The translations under genes were made by a program, and so were the position numbers. This document shows positions 31,676 through 41,111 of a stretch of DNA of 64,000 nucleotides, piece after piece. Below the pieces are notes generated by a model. The model saw nothing but the letters and a program-made list of their open reading frames with translations. It was not told the DNA's origin and did not search any database. Source of the stretch: Nevskiales bacterium (lineage in GTDB: Bacteria; Pseudomonadota; Gammaproteobacteria; Steroidobacterales; GCA-2729495); contig WYBE01000067.1 of the NCBI GenBank assembly GCA_011526045.1, positions 186,001 to 250,000 on the forward strand, in the 5' to 3' direction. How positions within the stretch are numbered: position 1 is the stretch's first letter; every line of letters starts with the position of its first letter.

Positions 31676-34600
31676 TTAGTCGACGTAGATCTCCACCAGC
31701 GTGTCGCCGATCTCGCGCTCGCCGTCGCTGAATACCACCATCCCCAGATGCGGTAGGTCGAGCTCGAGGCCGGCCCAATCGAGCTGCACTTCTGCGCTGG
31801 CGCCGATGGCTGCCGTGGCGGGTGTCGTCACTTCGGGCGAGCCCTTGCCCGGCCCTCTGATCAGCCAGATGCCCAGCTCGAAATTCGCGCCCGGGCCGCC
31901 GGCGTCGTTGTCGGGCTTGAAGCCATGTACGTCGATGACGTACTCGCCCGCCGCCGGATCCAGGATGTCCACGAATTCCACCGCGCCGGTGGTGGTGCTG
32001 GACAGCACCGTGCTGCCGTCCGGGCACACGCCCGAGGGACAGATGACATACAGATCGATGTCGTCGGTGGCGCCCTCGTCGCTGCCCGCCAGTGCGATGC
32101 GCAGGAAGCGTCCGCCGGCAGGCAGCGTAATGCGGAACCGGCGTACATGGTCGGGCAAGGCGCCGTCGTCCGCCAGGACCGTGTAGAGATCGAGCGGATC
32201 GTCCGTAACGAAGCCGGTATATACCTGCGGCGCCACCAGTCCTTCCACCCGGGCCGAAAATGCGCCGGCGTAGCCGAATTCCACCGGCATCCGCAGGCTG
32301 CCGCTCGCCCCCGTGCCCACGACGACCGGCGGTGCGGCGAGCGCCTCGGTGCGGATTGCCAAGGGCATGCGGACTTTCGTGCCGGCCGTGGACCAGGTGA
32401 GCGAACCGAAGCCCCACTGGCCGAGGCGGTCACTGGTGCCGAGATTGGTGGCCGTGATGGTGAACTCCGCCGTCTCGCCCCGGTCGAGGCTGAGCATCTC
32501 CGGAGTGACGCTCACCCCGACGCCGGGCGGGGCGACCACCGTGGCCTGGTAGCGCGCGGGCTCACCGACATTGCGCACGGCCCGGCGCATGACGCGTGTC
32601 GTGACCAGGTCCGCGAGCGCGGCAGACGGCAGGTTCAGGTCAGTCGTCGTGGCCGGGTAGCCAGCCGCCTCGAGCCTGGCGCAATACTCCTCGTCGAGGG
32701 TCGCGATCGGGATGCCCACGCCGCAGGCGAAAGCCTCGTAGTCTTCGCGGCCGGCATCGAACACGAGGCCGGGCTCGACCGCCGCATTGGGCACGATGTA
32801 GCCGGCGCCGGCATCGAATGCGTCGGCGGGCGTCACGCCGTCCTCCTTGCGCACGTCCTGACGGGCCGAGGTCATCAGCGCCGAGCGGATTGCCGCGGGG
32901 CTCCAGTCCGGGTGCGCCTCCAGCAGCAGCGCGGCCACGCCCGCAACGTGCGGCACGGCCATGGAGGTGCCGGTCAGGTACTGGTAGCTTTCGCCGCGCA
33001 CGCCGTTGGCAACCTCGGTGGTCTGGGCGCCGAGTATGTCCGTGCCGGGCGCGATGACTTCGGGCTTGAGGATGTCGGGCAGAAGCCCGTTGGGGCCGCG
33101 CGAGGACTGCCCGGTCACCACGTTGCCCGCATCGCTGCGGCTCACGACCAGGCCCTTCTCCAGCCGTACCTCGACCGTTTCGCCGTCGTCGAGCCGGGCG
33201 GCGAGCGCCTCACCGTCGGAGCGGCCGATCATCACGGCCGGAATGTTCACGCTGCCGCGCCTCCCGGCCATCATGACCAGCTTGTCGGAATCGCTGAACA
33301 CCACGACCGCCAGTGCGCCGGCCGCCTCGGCGTGCTCGATCTTGTCCTGGAAGTCGCAGCCGCCGCGCCGGACGAGAGCGACGCGGCCCGCCATGGTCGC
33401 CGCGTTCACCAGCGACTGGCAGCCATCGTCGCGGGTTGCATCGGCGCCATTGACGCCGGGATTGCCATCGTCGGCAAGCACCAGTTCACCGGTGATGGCA
33501 GCGGTGCTGCGAAGCGTTGGCGTAAAAGCCGCCTCGCGCGCCGTGAAATCACCGGCGGCTCCGGCAGGGGCGGTGACGCGCAGCGCCTCGTCGAAACGGG
33601 TGCCGGTACGGCTGGCGGCCGCGACCGACAGCACCCACGGCGCGCTCGCGGGCGACTCGACCGTACGCGCGAGCGGGCCGCCGTTGCCGGCGGCGACCAC
33701 GGCGAGTACGCCGGCGTCGGTGGCGGCGAGCAGGGCGAGCGAGTCCGGGTCTGCCGGCGAGCCATCGGTCTTGCCGACGGAGTAATTGATGATGTGCACG
33801 CCGTCGTCGATGGCGTCTTCGATGGCCTGCTGCAGGTCCGACATGGCGCAGGTGCCGCGGGTGGCGCCCGGCTGCAGCCAGCAGGCCTTGTAGACGGCGA
33901 TGCGGGCGCGCGGCGCGATGCCGGCAATGCTGGCAACCGGCGTGCCGCCGAAGCCGGCCTCCACCCAGTTGCCTGCCGCCACCGAGGCGATGTGCGTGCC
34001 GTGGCCGTCGGCATCGCGCGGGGAGATGAACTCGTTCGGGTCCATGGGGTAGGTGGCGCGAAAGCCGTCCACGTAGAAGCGGGCGCCGATCAGCTTGTTG
34101 TTGCAGTCGCCGGCACTGAACTCCTGGCCCGATTCGCAGCGGCCGTGCCAGTCCTGCGGGGGGTCGTAGACGAGATTGAAGCGGTTGCGGAAGCGCCGGC
34201 AGAGCCAGCGTCCGAGCAGGGAGGAGTCGGCCCATTCCGTGGAGCAGACCCGCGGCCGCGAGCCGGCCTCGGTGTCGGCAAAGCTCGGATGCCCGGGCGT
34301 GATGCCGCTGTCGATGAAGCCGATGACGATGTCTTCACCCTGCAGCCCGAGCGACTTGCGCAGACCGGCTGCCGGGTCAAGCAGCCCGAGGAATGCCGGG
34401 CTTGCGTTCGTCCGCAGCTTGCGCGTGTCGTCCAGCCACACCCGCGCCACCGCGGGGTCGGCGGCGAGTTCGGCGGCCTGGGCCGCGGTGAGCCGCGCGG
34501 CAAAGCCGTTGAAGGAGAGCCGGTAACTGTAGAGCTTGGCCTGTGGTGGCGCGCCGACGCGCGCGAGCAATTCGTCGTGGCGTTCGACCAGCGCCGCGGT

Positions 34601-34930
34601 GTACTTGCGCGTGGCCGTCGAGCGCGGGTTGAAACGGCCGTTTCGCGGTGCGCCGCGGGCTTCCGGCGGCGCGGCGATCGCCGGCGGTTCCCGCAGTTGC
34701 ACGATGTAGACCCGTTCCTCCGGCTCCTGCGCCTGCACGGCCACGGCCCAGCCGGCTGCGAGCAGCAGGACGCACAGGATGCGGGCGATGGGCGGAGCAA
34801 CGTTCACAGCGAAAACCGGTGCGGCATTGGGGATACTGGCAGGGCCGCTGCTCCTTGGAACCTGGGCGGTCTGGGCTCGTGTGGCTTCCAGCGGCCGGAT
34901 CCAGCCTGTTGTGACTGACTGCGGCCGCAT
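31676..34930 (-). CDS. Secreted subtilisin-like serine peptidase (S8) with PA and PPC-type domains
   Basis: A large exported protease of 1084 residues as drawn. A signal peptide lies at about 43-68 (IARILCVLLLAAGWAVAVQA), so a GTG at 34807 may be the true start. An I9 propeptide-like region follows. The catalytic triad is Asp207 (GFIDSGITPG), His313 (GHGTHIASVAAG) and Ser657 (TGTSMAVPHVAG). A PA domain insert occupies about 480-590. After the catalytic domain come a fibronectin-like region and a C-terminal PPC-like domain (DIDLYVICPSG...GEYVIDVHGF). It probably degrades extracellular protein. The gene is alone on its strand and ends 39 bp from the convergent tag gene. Confidence 0.92.
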   Translation of the reverse strand: MRPQSVTTGWIRPLEATRAQTAQVPRSSGPASIPNAAPVFAVNVAPPIARILCVLLLAAGWAVAVQAQEPEERVYIVQLREPPAIAAPPEARGAPRNGRFNPRSTATRKYTAALVERHDELLARVGAPPQAKLYSYRLSFNGFAARLTAAQAAELAADPAVARVWLDDTRKLRTNASPAFLGLLDPAAGLRKSLGLQGEDIVIGFIDSGITPGHPSFADTEAGSRPRVCSTEWADSSLLGRWLCRRFRNRFNLVYDPPQDWHGRCESGQEFSAGDCNNKLIGARFYVDGFRATYPMDPNEFISPRDADGHGTHIASVAAGNWVEAGFGGTPVASIAGIAPRARIAVYKACWLQPGATRGTCAMSDLQQAIEDAIDDGVHIINYSVGKTDGSPADPDSLALLAATDAGVLAVVAAGNGGPLARTVESPASAPWVLSVAAASRTGTRFDEALRVTAPAGAAGDFTAREAAFTPTLRSTAAITGELVLADDGNPGVNGADATRDDGCQSLVNAATMAGRVALVRRGGCDFQDKIEHAEAAGALAVVVFSDSDKLVMMAGRRGSVNIPAVMIGRSDGEALAARLDDGETVEVRLEKGLVVSRSDAGNVVTGQSSRGPNGLLPDILKPEVIAPGTDILGAQTTEVANGVRGESYQYLTGTSMAVPHVAGVAALLLEAHPDWSPAAIRSALMTSARQDVRKEDGVTPADAFDAGAGYIVPNAAVEPGLVFDAGREDYEAFACGVGIPIATLDEEYCARLEAAGYPATTTDLNLPSAALADLVTTRVMRRAVRNVGEPARYQATVVAPPGVGVSVTPEMLSLDRGETAEFTITATNLGTSDRLGQWGFGSLTWSTAGTKVRMPLAIRTEALAAPPVVVGTGASGSLRMPVEFGYAGAFSARVEGLVAPQVYTGFVTDDPLDLYTVLADDGALPDHVRRFRITLPAGGRFLRIALAGSDEGATDDIDLYVICPSGVCPDGSTVLSSTTTGAVEFVDILDPAAGEYVIDVHGFKPDNDAGGPGANFELGIWLIRGPGKGSPEVTTPATAAIGASAEVQLDWAGLELDLPHLGMVVFSDGEREIGDTLVEIYVD

Positions 34931-34954
34931 CTTAACGAGGACTGCGACGGCTGG

Positions 34955-35512
34955 TCAGCCCCGCCGCAGTACCGCTCCCGAGCGGGCATCGCGGATCTCG
35001 CTCGGCCGCGCACGGCCGAGCGTGGCACCACCGAGCACGAAATCGAGTTGCGGGCCGAGGCGCCGGCGCACCGCGAGCGCGTCGCGTGCCGGAGGGCGCC
35101 CGTGGCGATTGGCGCTGGTGGACACCAGCGGTGTGGCAGCGGCGCAGCACAGGGCGGCGGCCGTTGGATGCGCGGTAATGCGCACGGCAATGCGGGAGCG
35201 CCCGCCGGTGAGCAGCCGGTGGGCGCGCGGCCCGGCGGTGACGACCCAGGTCACCGGCTGGCTGGTGTGCGAGCCGAGGCGGCGGCGTTCGGTCGCGGTC
35301 GGGGCGATCCAGCCGTGCAGGCGCGCCGTGTGGTCCGCGATCAGGATCAACCCGGCGCGCGCGCCGCGGCCCTTGATGTGCAGGATGCGCCGCACGGCCG
35401 CGGCATCGGAGGGATCGCAACCGAGACCATAGACGGCCTCCGTCGGGTAGGCGATCACGCCGCCGCTGCGAACGACGCGCGCGGCACGGCGCAATGCGGG
35501 TCCAGGGTTCAC
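34955..35512 (-). CDS. tsaC: L-threonylcarbamoyladenylate synthase TsaC (Sua5/YrdC)
   Basis: TsaC makes the intermediate for t6A modification of tRNAs reading ANN codons. The 185-residue YrdC domain shows GGVIAYPTEAVYGLGCDP, an IKGRG-like nucleotide loop and the PLVSTSANRHG motif. The start is GTG 35512. It lies 52 bp after topA on the same strand, the topA/smg/dprA neighbourhood typical of gammaproteobacteria. A solo YrdC domain without the Sua5 extension identifies TsaC. Confidence 0.92.
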   Translation of the reverse strand: MNPGPALRRAARVVRSGGVIAYPTEAVYGLGCDPSDAAAVRRILHIKGRGARAGLILIADHTARLHGWIAPTATERRRLGSHTSQPVTWVVTAGPRAHRLLTGGRSRIAVRITAHPTAAALCCAAATPLVSTSANRHGRPPARDALAVRRRLGPQLDFVLGGATLGRARPSEIRDARSGAVLRRG

Positions 35513-35564
35513 GCGCCGATGTTACCGGAGCGGCGCAGGCGTGATGGCGGGGGCGTCCCCGATG

Positions 35565-37988
35565 TCAGCCGGAGTCGGCCGGGGCCTTGGCTTTGGCCGT
35601 GCCGGAGCGGCGTGTCGTCGCCCGTGCTTTTTTCGGCTTGGGCTTCGGCGTCTCGGCGGCCGGCTTCGCTGCCGCCTTGCGGCCGCGGAAGCCGCCCTTG
35701 CGTCGCGGCGGGGCCGCTTCCAGCAGTTGCCGGCACTCGGCGAGGGTCAGGCTCTTCGGGTCGCGGTCCTTCGGGATGCGGGCATTACGCGCCTTGTCGG
35801 TGATGTAGGGGCCGTAACGCCCGTTCAGCACCTGGATGCCGGCATCTTCGAAGTCGAGGATCAGCCGGTTCGCATCGGCGATCTTTTTCTCGTCGATGAC
35901 CTGCAGCGCCCGATCGAGCGTGATGGTGTAGGGATCGTCCTGCTTGAGCGAGGCGTACTTCTTGCCGTACTGCACATACGGGCCGAAGCGGCCGATGTTG
36001 GCAGACACCGGCTCGCCCTCCGCGGTCGCGCCGAGCTTGCGTGGCAGCTGGAACAGCTCCAGCGCCGCAGCCAGCGTGACGGTGTTCATCTTCTGGCCCG
36101 GGCGCAGTCCGGCGAAACGCGGCTTCTCGGCGTCGTCCTTGGTGCCGATCTGCGCGAAGGGGCCGAAGCGGCCCATGCGCACCGACACCGGCTTGCCGGA
36201 GGCAGGGTCCGTGCCGAGTTCGCGTGCCTGCGCGACCTGTTCGCGCGAGACGCTGGTCTCCTTGTCCTTCACCAGCGCCTCGAAGGGGTGCCAGAACTCA
36301 TTGAGCACCTGCACCCAGTCGCGCTCGCCGCGGGAGACTTCGTCGAGTTCGTCCTCCAGGTGCGCGGTGAAGCCGTAGTCCACGTAACGCGTGAAGTGGT
36401 CCGTGAGGAACTTGTTGACAATGCGCCCGATGTCTTTCGGAATGAAGCGCTTGCCGTCCACCTCGACGTAGCCGCGATCCTGCAGCGTCGAGATGATGGT
36501 TGCGTAGGTGGATGGCCGGCCGATGCCGTACTCCTCGAGCGCCTTCACCAGCGTGGCGTCGTTGTAACGCGGTGGCGGCTCGGTGAAATGCTGCTCGGCG
36601 CGGATCTCCCGCAGCGTCACCTCGTCGCCTTCCTTCATGGGGGGCAGTACCCGGTCGCCGTCGTCCTCCGCCGCGTCATCGCGGCCCTCCTGGTACACGG
36701 CGATGAAGCCCGGCACCACCAGCGTGGAACCCGTTGCGCGGAAGCGGCCGGTGGCCGGCTGCACGGCCGGGACGAGGTCCACGGTGACCATGTCGAACAC
36801 GGCCGGGATCATCTGGCAGGCCACCGTGCGCTTCCAGATGAGGTCGTAGAGGCGCAACTGCTCGTCGCTCAGGAAGGAACGCAGGCTGTCCGGCGTGCGC
36901 ATGACGCTGGTCGGGCGAATGCCCTCGTGCGCTTCCTGTGCGTTGCGCGCGGTGGTGCGGTAGTGGCGCGCCTGTTCCGGCAGGTTGTCCTTGCCGAAGC
37001 GCTGCGCGATGTACTGCCTGATCTCATCCAGCGCCACCGTGGCCAGGTTGACCGAGTCGGTGCGCATGTAGGTGATGAGGCCGACCGTGCCCTCGGCCGT
37101 GGCCACGCCCTCGTAGAGACGCTGCGCGATCATCATGGTGCGCCGGGCATTGAAGCCGAGCTTGCGCGAGGCCTCCTGCTGCAGCGTCGAAGTGGTGAAC
37201 GGCGGAGCCGGGTTGCGCCTGCGCTGCTTGCGCTCGATGGCGGAGACCCGCGTGCGCCCGCCGGCGGCGGCGAGCAGCGCTGCGCGCACCGAGGCGGCGG
37301 ACTCGCCGTTGCCGAAGCTGAACTGCTCGACTTTGTCGCCCTGGTACTCGGCGAGCCGCGCGGCAAACGGGCTCGTGCCGGCCGCCAGATCCGCCTCGAT
37401 GCTCCAGTACTCGCGGGGAACGAACGCTTCGATTTCGTCCTCACGCTCGCAGATCAGGCGCAGGGCCGGGCTCTGCACCCGTCCCGCGGAGAGCTTCGGC
37501 TGCACCTTCTTCCACAACAGCGGGGAGAGGTTGAAGCCGACCAGGTAGTCGAGGGCGCGACGCGCCTGCTGGGCGTTGACCAGGTCGGATGACACCTCGC
37601 GCGGGTTGTTCATTGCCTCGCGGATCTCGCGCTCGGTGATCTCGTAGAAGACGACCCGGTGGATGGGGCGCCCGTCGATCACGCCGCGGTCCTTCAGGAT
37701 CTCGGCGATGTGCCAGGAGATGGCTTCGCCCTCGCGATCCGGGTCGGTCGCGAGGTAGACGGCGTCGGCCTTCTTCACCGCTTTGGCGATGGCGTCGACG
37801 TGCTTCGCGTTCTTCTCGATGACCGCGTACTTCATGGCGTAGGTGTTGCCCGGATCCACGGCGCCTTCCTTCGGCACGAGGTCACGCACGTGCCCGTAGG
37901 AGGCGAGGATCTGGTAGTCCTTGCCGAGGTACTTGCCGATCGTTTTCGCCTTGGCCGGCGACTCGACGACGACGACGTTGCTGGTCAT
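35565..37988 (-). CDS. topA: DNA topoisomerase I lacking zinc fingers
   Basis: This type IA topoisomerase relaxes negative supercoils. The TOPRIM domain has VVESPAKAKTIGKYLG and DPDREGEAI; the active-site Tyr is Tyr307 in GLITYMRTDS. It has 807 residues. In place of the Cys4 zinc fingers of E. coli TopA, the C-terminus has two or three topoisomerase C-terminal repeats (IGRFGPYVQYGKKYASLK, LNGRYGPYITDKARNARIP) and a Lys/Ala/Pro-rich basic tail. That design resembles the one in actinobacteria and some other high-GC Proteobacteria. Confidence 0.95.
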   Translation of the reverse strand: MTSNVVVVESPAKAKTIGKYLGKDYQILASYGHVRDLVPKEGAVDPGNTYAMKYAVIEKNAKHVDAIAKAVKKADAVYLATDPDREGEAISWHIAEILKDRGVIDGRPIHRVVFYEITEREIREAMNNPREVSSDLVNAQQARRALDYLVGFNLSPLLWKKVQPKLSAGRVQSPALRLICEREDEIEAFVPREYWSIEADLAAGTSPFAARLAEYQGDKVEQFSFGNGESAASVRAALLAAAGGRTRVSAIERKQRRRNPAPPFTTSTLQQEASRKLGFNARRTMMIAQRLYEGVATAEGTVGLITYMRTDSVNLATVALDEIRQYIAQRFGKDNLPEQARHYRTTARNAQEAHEGIRPTSVMRTPDSLRSFLSDEQLRLYDLIWKRTVACQMIPAVFDMVTVDLVPAVQPATGRFRATGSTLVVPGFIAVYQEGRDDAAEDDGDRVLPPMKEGDEVTLREIRAEQHFTEPPPRYNDATLVKALEEYGIGRPSTYATIISTLQDRGYVEVDGKRFIPKDIGRIVNKFLTDHFTRYVDYGFTAHLEDELDEVSRGERDWVQVLNEFWHPFEALVKDKETSVSREQVAQARELGTDPASGKPVSVRMGRFGPFAQIGTKDDAEKPRFAGLRPGQKMNTVTLAAALELFQLPRKLGATAEGEPVSANIGRFGPYVQYGKKYASLKQDDPYTITLDRALQVIDEKKIADANRLILDFEDAGIQVLNGRYGPYITDKARNARIPKDRDPKSLTLAECRQLLEAAPPRRKGGFRGRKAAAKPAAETPKPKPKKARATTRRSGTAKAKAPADSG

Positions 37989-38061
37989 TGCTCTTCGATA
38001 CCCATAGACGACAAACCGCGGCAGGGCCGCGGCGTCATGAAAAACTCCAGGCAGTGCGCGG

Positions 38062-38538
38062 TCAATTCACCAGCCCGGTATTCTCCTCGAACACGAGGTC
38101 TTCCATGCGGGCAAAGGCGCTTTCGTGCCCGGCCCGGCTGAACAGCACCATCAGTGTGACCCACTTGACCTGCTCGACGTCGATCTCACCCGCGTCGAGC
38201 GCCATGAGCCGCTCGATCACGATTTCCCGGTGCAGCGGCGACAGTATGCCGACCTGCTCGAGGTACATGAGATAGCTGCGGCATTCCGTGCCGATGCGCG
38301 AGAGTTCCGGCGCGCTGAAGATGCGCACCGACTGTTCGGCCGGGGCGGTCGGAAACGGATGGTCGGGATCGCGGCTGAGATCGTCCAGCCAGTCGAGCGC
38401 GCGGTCGACCTCGGGTTCGCGAAACCCTGCCTGCAGGAGCTCCTGGCGCAGGACGTCGTGGTCGGTCGCTTCGTCGTGCTCTTGCTCGGAAAAAGTCTCG
38501 AACAGGTACATGAGCACGTCGAGAACGCTGTGATTCAT
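38062..38538 (-). CDS. smg: Smg family protein (DUF494)
   Basis: A 158-residue cytoplasmic protein of the Smg/DUF494 family, normally encoded next to dprA as here (17 bp away). Family features are the N-terminal VLDVLMYLFETF and the C-terminal WVTLMVLFSRAGHESAFARMEDLV. The molecular role is not established. It sits between dprA and topA on the minus strand. Confidence 0.9.
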   Translation of the reverse strand: MNHSVLDVLMYLFETFSEQEHDEATDHDVLRQELLQAGFREPEVDRALDWLDDLSRDPDHPFPTAPAEQSVRIFSAPELSRIGTECRSYLMYLEQVGILSPLHREIVIERLMALDAGEIDVEQVKWVTLMVLFSRAGHESAFARMEDLVFEENTGLVN

Positions 38539-38555
38539 TGTTCCGGGACCCGTCG

Positions 38556-39674
38556 TTACCTCTGACGTTGGTACCGTCCGCCCGCGAGCGGCTGCACCAA
38601 GCCTTCCAATTCAAGGATCAGGAGCATGGAGGAAACCTCCGCACTCGTCAATCCGCTGCGCAGCGCCAGCGTGTCGGCGTCTGTCGTGTCCCAGCCGAGC
38701 GCTTCGAGCAGTCGCCGGTAGTCGGGGTCGCGCAAGCGGGCGTCGTCGGCGACGGCCGTGGCGGTGCCTGGGCGGGTCTGCGCCTGCGGTGCCGCCGCCA
38801 GCAGCGGCGCGAGCTCCTCGAGGATGTGCTCGGCCGATTCGACCAGTTTCGCGCCGGAGCGGATGAGCTGGTGGCAGCCTTTGGCGAGCGGATTATGTAT
38901 CGAGCCGGGGATCGCGAAGACCTCACGCCCCTGCTCGACCGCACGCCGCGCAGTGATCAGTGCTCCGCTTTGCAGCCCCGCTTCGACCACCAGCGTGCCG
39001 GCCGCCAGCGCACTGATGATGCGGTTGCGCTGTGGAAAGTTCTCGCGCAGTGGCGGCGTTCCGGGCAAAAACTCCGAGCACAAGGCACCGCAGCGGGCAA
39101 TCTCCTCGCCGAGGGCGGCATTGCGCGCCGGATAGATCCGGTCCGGCCCGGTGCCGAGCACGGCGACGGTCAGGCCGTCGGCAGCGAGGGCGCCGCGGTG
39201 CGCGGCCGTGTCGATGCCGAGGGCAAGACCGCTGGTAATGCCGAGCCCGAGACCGGCGATGTGCCGGGCAAAGGCGTGCGCCGTTTCCATGCCGGCGGGG
39301 CTCGCGTTGCGGCTGCCGACGATGGCCAGTTGCGGGACGCTGAGCGTTGCCGGATCTCCGCGGACGAACAGCGCTACCGGCGGGTCGCTCGCCTGGCGCA
39401 GCAGGGGTGGAAAGCGCGGATCGTCGACGCCGATGAGATGGTGGTCGGCCGCGGCCCCGAGCCAGGCGCGGGCCGCGGCGATACGGGCTTCGTCCGGTGC
39501 GCCGAGAGCGGCGATGGTGTTCGGGGGCAGGCCGGCAGCACGCCAGTGCGATGCACCGGCACGGAGCAGTTGCACGGCACCACCGCAGCCCGCGAGCAAC
39601 CCGGCGAGCCGGTTGCCGTCGAGCCCCGGGGCCGCGGCGAGGATGAGCCAGGCCCGGGTGGCGTCTTCAGCCAC
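38556..39674 (-). CDS. dprA: DNA processing protein DprA (Smf)
   Basis: DprA loads RecA on incoming single-stranded DNA during transformation. The Rossmann domain carries IVGSRNASPAG (118-128), VAVLGTGPDRIYPARNAAL and the GLQSGALITARRAVEQGREVFAIPG blocks. A winged-helix C-terminal domain (LEALGWDTTDADTLALRSGL) is present. It has 372 residues. The start is GTG 39674, just downstream of the terminator after the LysM gene. Other competence genes are not in the window. Confidence 0.95.
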   Translation of the reverse strand: MAEDATRAWLILAAAPGLDGNRLAGLLAGCGGAVQLLRAGASHWRAAGLPPNTIAALGAPDEARIAAARAWLGAAADHHLIGVDDPRFPPLLRQASDPPVALFVRGDPATLSVPQLAIVGSRNASPAGMETAHAFARHIAGLGLGITSGLALGIDTAAHRGALAADGLTVAVLGTGPDRIYPARNAALGEEIARCGALCSEFLPGTPPLRENFPQRNRIISALAAGTLVVEAGLQSGALITARRAVEQGREVFAIPGSIHNPLAKGCHQLIRSGAKLVESAEHILEELAPLLAAAPQAQTRPGTATAVADDARLRDPDYRRLLEALGWDTTDADTLALRSGLTSAEVSSMLLILELEGLVQPLAGGRYQRQR

Positions 39675-39684
39675 GCGTGGTCAC

Positions 39685-39717
39685 CAAAACAGACAGCCCG
39701 CCGTGCGGCGGGCTGTC
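39685..39717 (-). terminator. Rho-independent terminator after the LysM gene
   Basis: A perfect 11-bp stem (GACAGCCCGCC / GGCGGGCTGTC, 39692-39717) with a 4-base loop is followed on the minus strand by TGTTTTGG. It stands between the LysM gene stop (39767) and the dprA start (39674), so dprA either has its own promoter or depends on readthrough. Confidence 0.75.
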
Positions 39718-39766
39718 GGGGCAGGCAATGCGAAAGAAGCGGGAGGCGGGCTCGCGGTCGTGCAGG

Positions 39767-40885
39767 TCAGGTCGGGTTGCGGACGGTATCGAGGACATGG
39801 ATTTCGTTGGTTGCCTGCATGATCAGCGCGAAGCTGGACCGATCATAGGTGCGAAACACCATTGCAACCCCTGCCCGCTCATCCGGCAAGCGCACATTGC
39901 GCGATCTCAGCCCAGATCTGACGGGGTCGTTGACGGTCGTGCCGCTGCGCCAGACGTGCAGGACGTGGCCCGGCTCGAGCCCGTCACGCGTGCCGCGGTT
40001 GATCACAATGACCTGGAACTGGCCGATGCGGGAAATGCCGTCGACCACCGTGACGATCGAGCCTTCGACCGGGCTCGAGGGCGACCGCGGCGTGAAGTGC
40101 GCCGGGTAGACGACATCCTGCGTAAACAGCCGGTCGCCGACGAGGGCCTCGCGGCCGGAATCGGTGAGCGCGAGCGTGGCGGGGTCGCCGCCGCGACGGA
40201 TCACGCCGGCACCGACGTAATGGCCGAGGTAGCCGAGATTGTCGCCGTTGTCCGGATCGACCAGCTCTTCGCCCACGTTGACGATGGTGTAGCCGTAGCC
40301 CACGTCCCCGAGATCACCGCGCACGTACAGATCGTTGCCAAGCGCCCCCATCAGATGCTCGTTGCGAATGCCAACCACGTGCGGGGCCTGCTCGATCTCG
40401 TCCCTCTGCAGGACCGAGCGGCGGCCGAGGAACGCGCCGATGACCTCGAGCGGAATCGTCGGAATGGCGTCCTCGAGGCGCTCTTCGCGGATACGCGGCG
40501 AGAGCCGGTCGGTGCCGCTGCCCATGGCGGTGCCGCGTTCGAGCTGCAACTGCGGCTTGCCGTTGACGAACACGAGGGTCAGCACGTCACCGGGATAAAT
40601 AAGGTGTGGGTTGCTGACCTGGGGATTGACGCTCCAGATCTCCGGCCAGTACCACGGATCGCGCAGGAACATCGCGGAGATGCCCCACAGCGTGTCGCCG
40701 CGCTTGACGACGTAGCGGTCCGGGTGGCCCGGATTGAGCGGAACCTGTCCGCTGGCTGCGGCCGCCTGCTGGGTGGCCAGCGCGACCTCCGATGCCGGCG
40801 CGGTGACCGCGGCGGTGCACCACACGAGCGTCGCTGCAGCAAGTGTCAGCGCAACGGGTGACATGGCCGGGCGAGAGATCTTCAT
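39767..40885 (-). CDS. LysM peptidoglycan-binding domain protein
   Basis: A 372-residue exported protein. A signal peptide (MSPVALTLAAATLVWCTAAVTA region) precedes one LysM domain at about 57-110 (YVVKRGDTLWGISAMFL...HLIYPGDVLTLV). The rest is a beta-rich region typical of the LysM protein usually encoded beside def and dprA in gammaproteobacteria. It should bind peptidoglycan in the periplasm. It is divergent from def, with 226 bp between. Confidence 0.88.
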   Translation of the reverse strand: MKISRPAMSPVALTLAAATLVWCTAAVTAPASEVALATQQAAAASGQVPLNPGHPDRYVVKRGDTLWGISAMFLRDPWYWPEIWSVNPQVSNPHLIYPGDVLTLVFVNGKPQLQLERGTAMGSGTDRLSPRIREERLEDAIPTIPLEVIGAFLGRRSVLQRDEIEQAPHVVGIRNEHLMGALGNDLYVRGDLGDVGYGYTIVNVGEELVDPDNGDNLGYLGHYVGAGVIRRGGDPATLALTDSGREALVGDRLFTQDVVYPAHFTPRSPSSPVEGSIVTVVDGISRIGQFQVIVINRGTRDGLEPGHVLHVWRSGTTVNDPVRSGLRSRNVRLPDERAGVAMVFRTYDRSSFALIMQATNEIHVLDTVRNPT

Positions 40886-40952
40886 GGACGCTCCATCCCT
40901 TGAATAAGTAAAAAGGGGCCCGCTGCAATGCCGTGCCCGAAACCACCGTTGC

Positions 40953-40958
40953 TATAAT
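40953..40958 (+). promoter_or_regulatory. Candidate -10 box upstream of def
   Basis: A perfect TATAAT lies 154 bases upstream of the def start in the divergent LysM-def gap. The -35 region at the proper distance is poor. It could drive the def-fmt-rsmB transcript with a long leader. Confidence 0.4.
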
Positions 40959-41111
40959 CGCGCGCGCACGGAAGGCACGGCCCAGCGCCAACTAGCCCAC
41001 TCCGATACGGTCGAACCCCATCGACGACCGACCAGGTGCGAAACCACTGCCGTATATCACAAAAATGTCGGGGTTTCATAGCGATGGACGTGAAACTGTG
41101 AAGGAGCGCCC

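Noticed and set aside
31925..34918. A 997-codon open frame on the plus strand opposite the S8 peptidase gene
   Set aside because: It is an antisense shadow in GC-rich DNA: Arg/Gly/His-rich, no domain, while the minus strand carries an intact catalytic triad and signal peptide.
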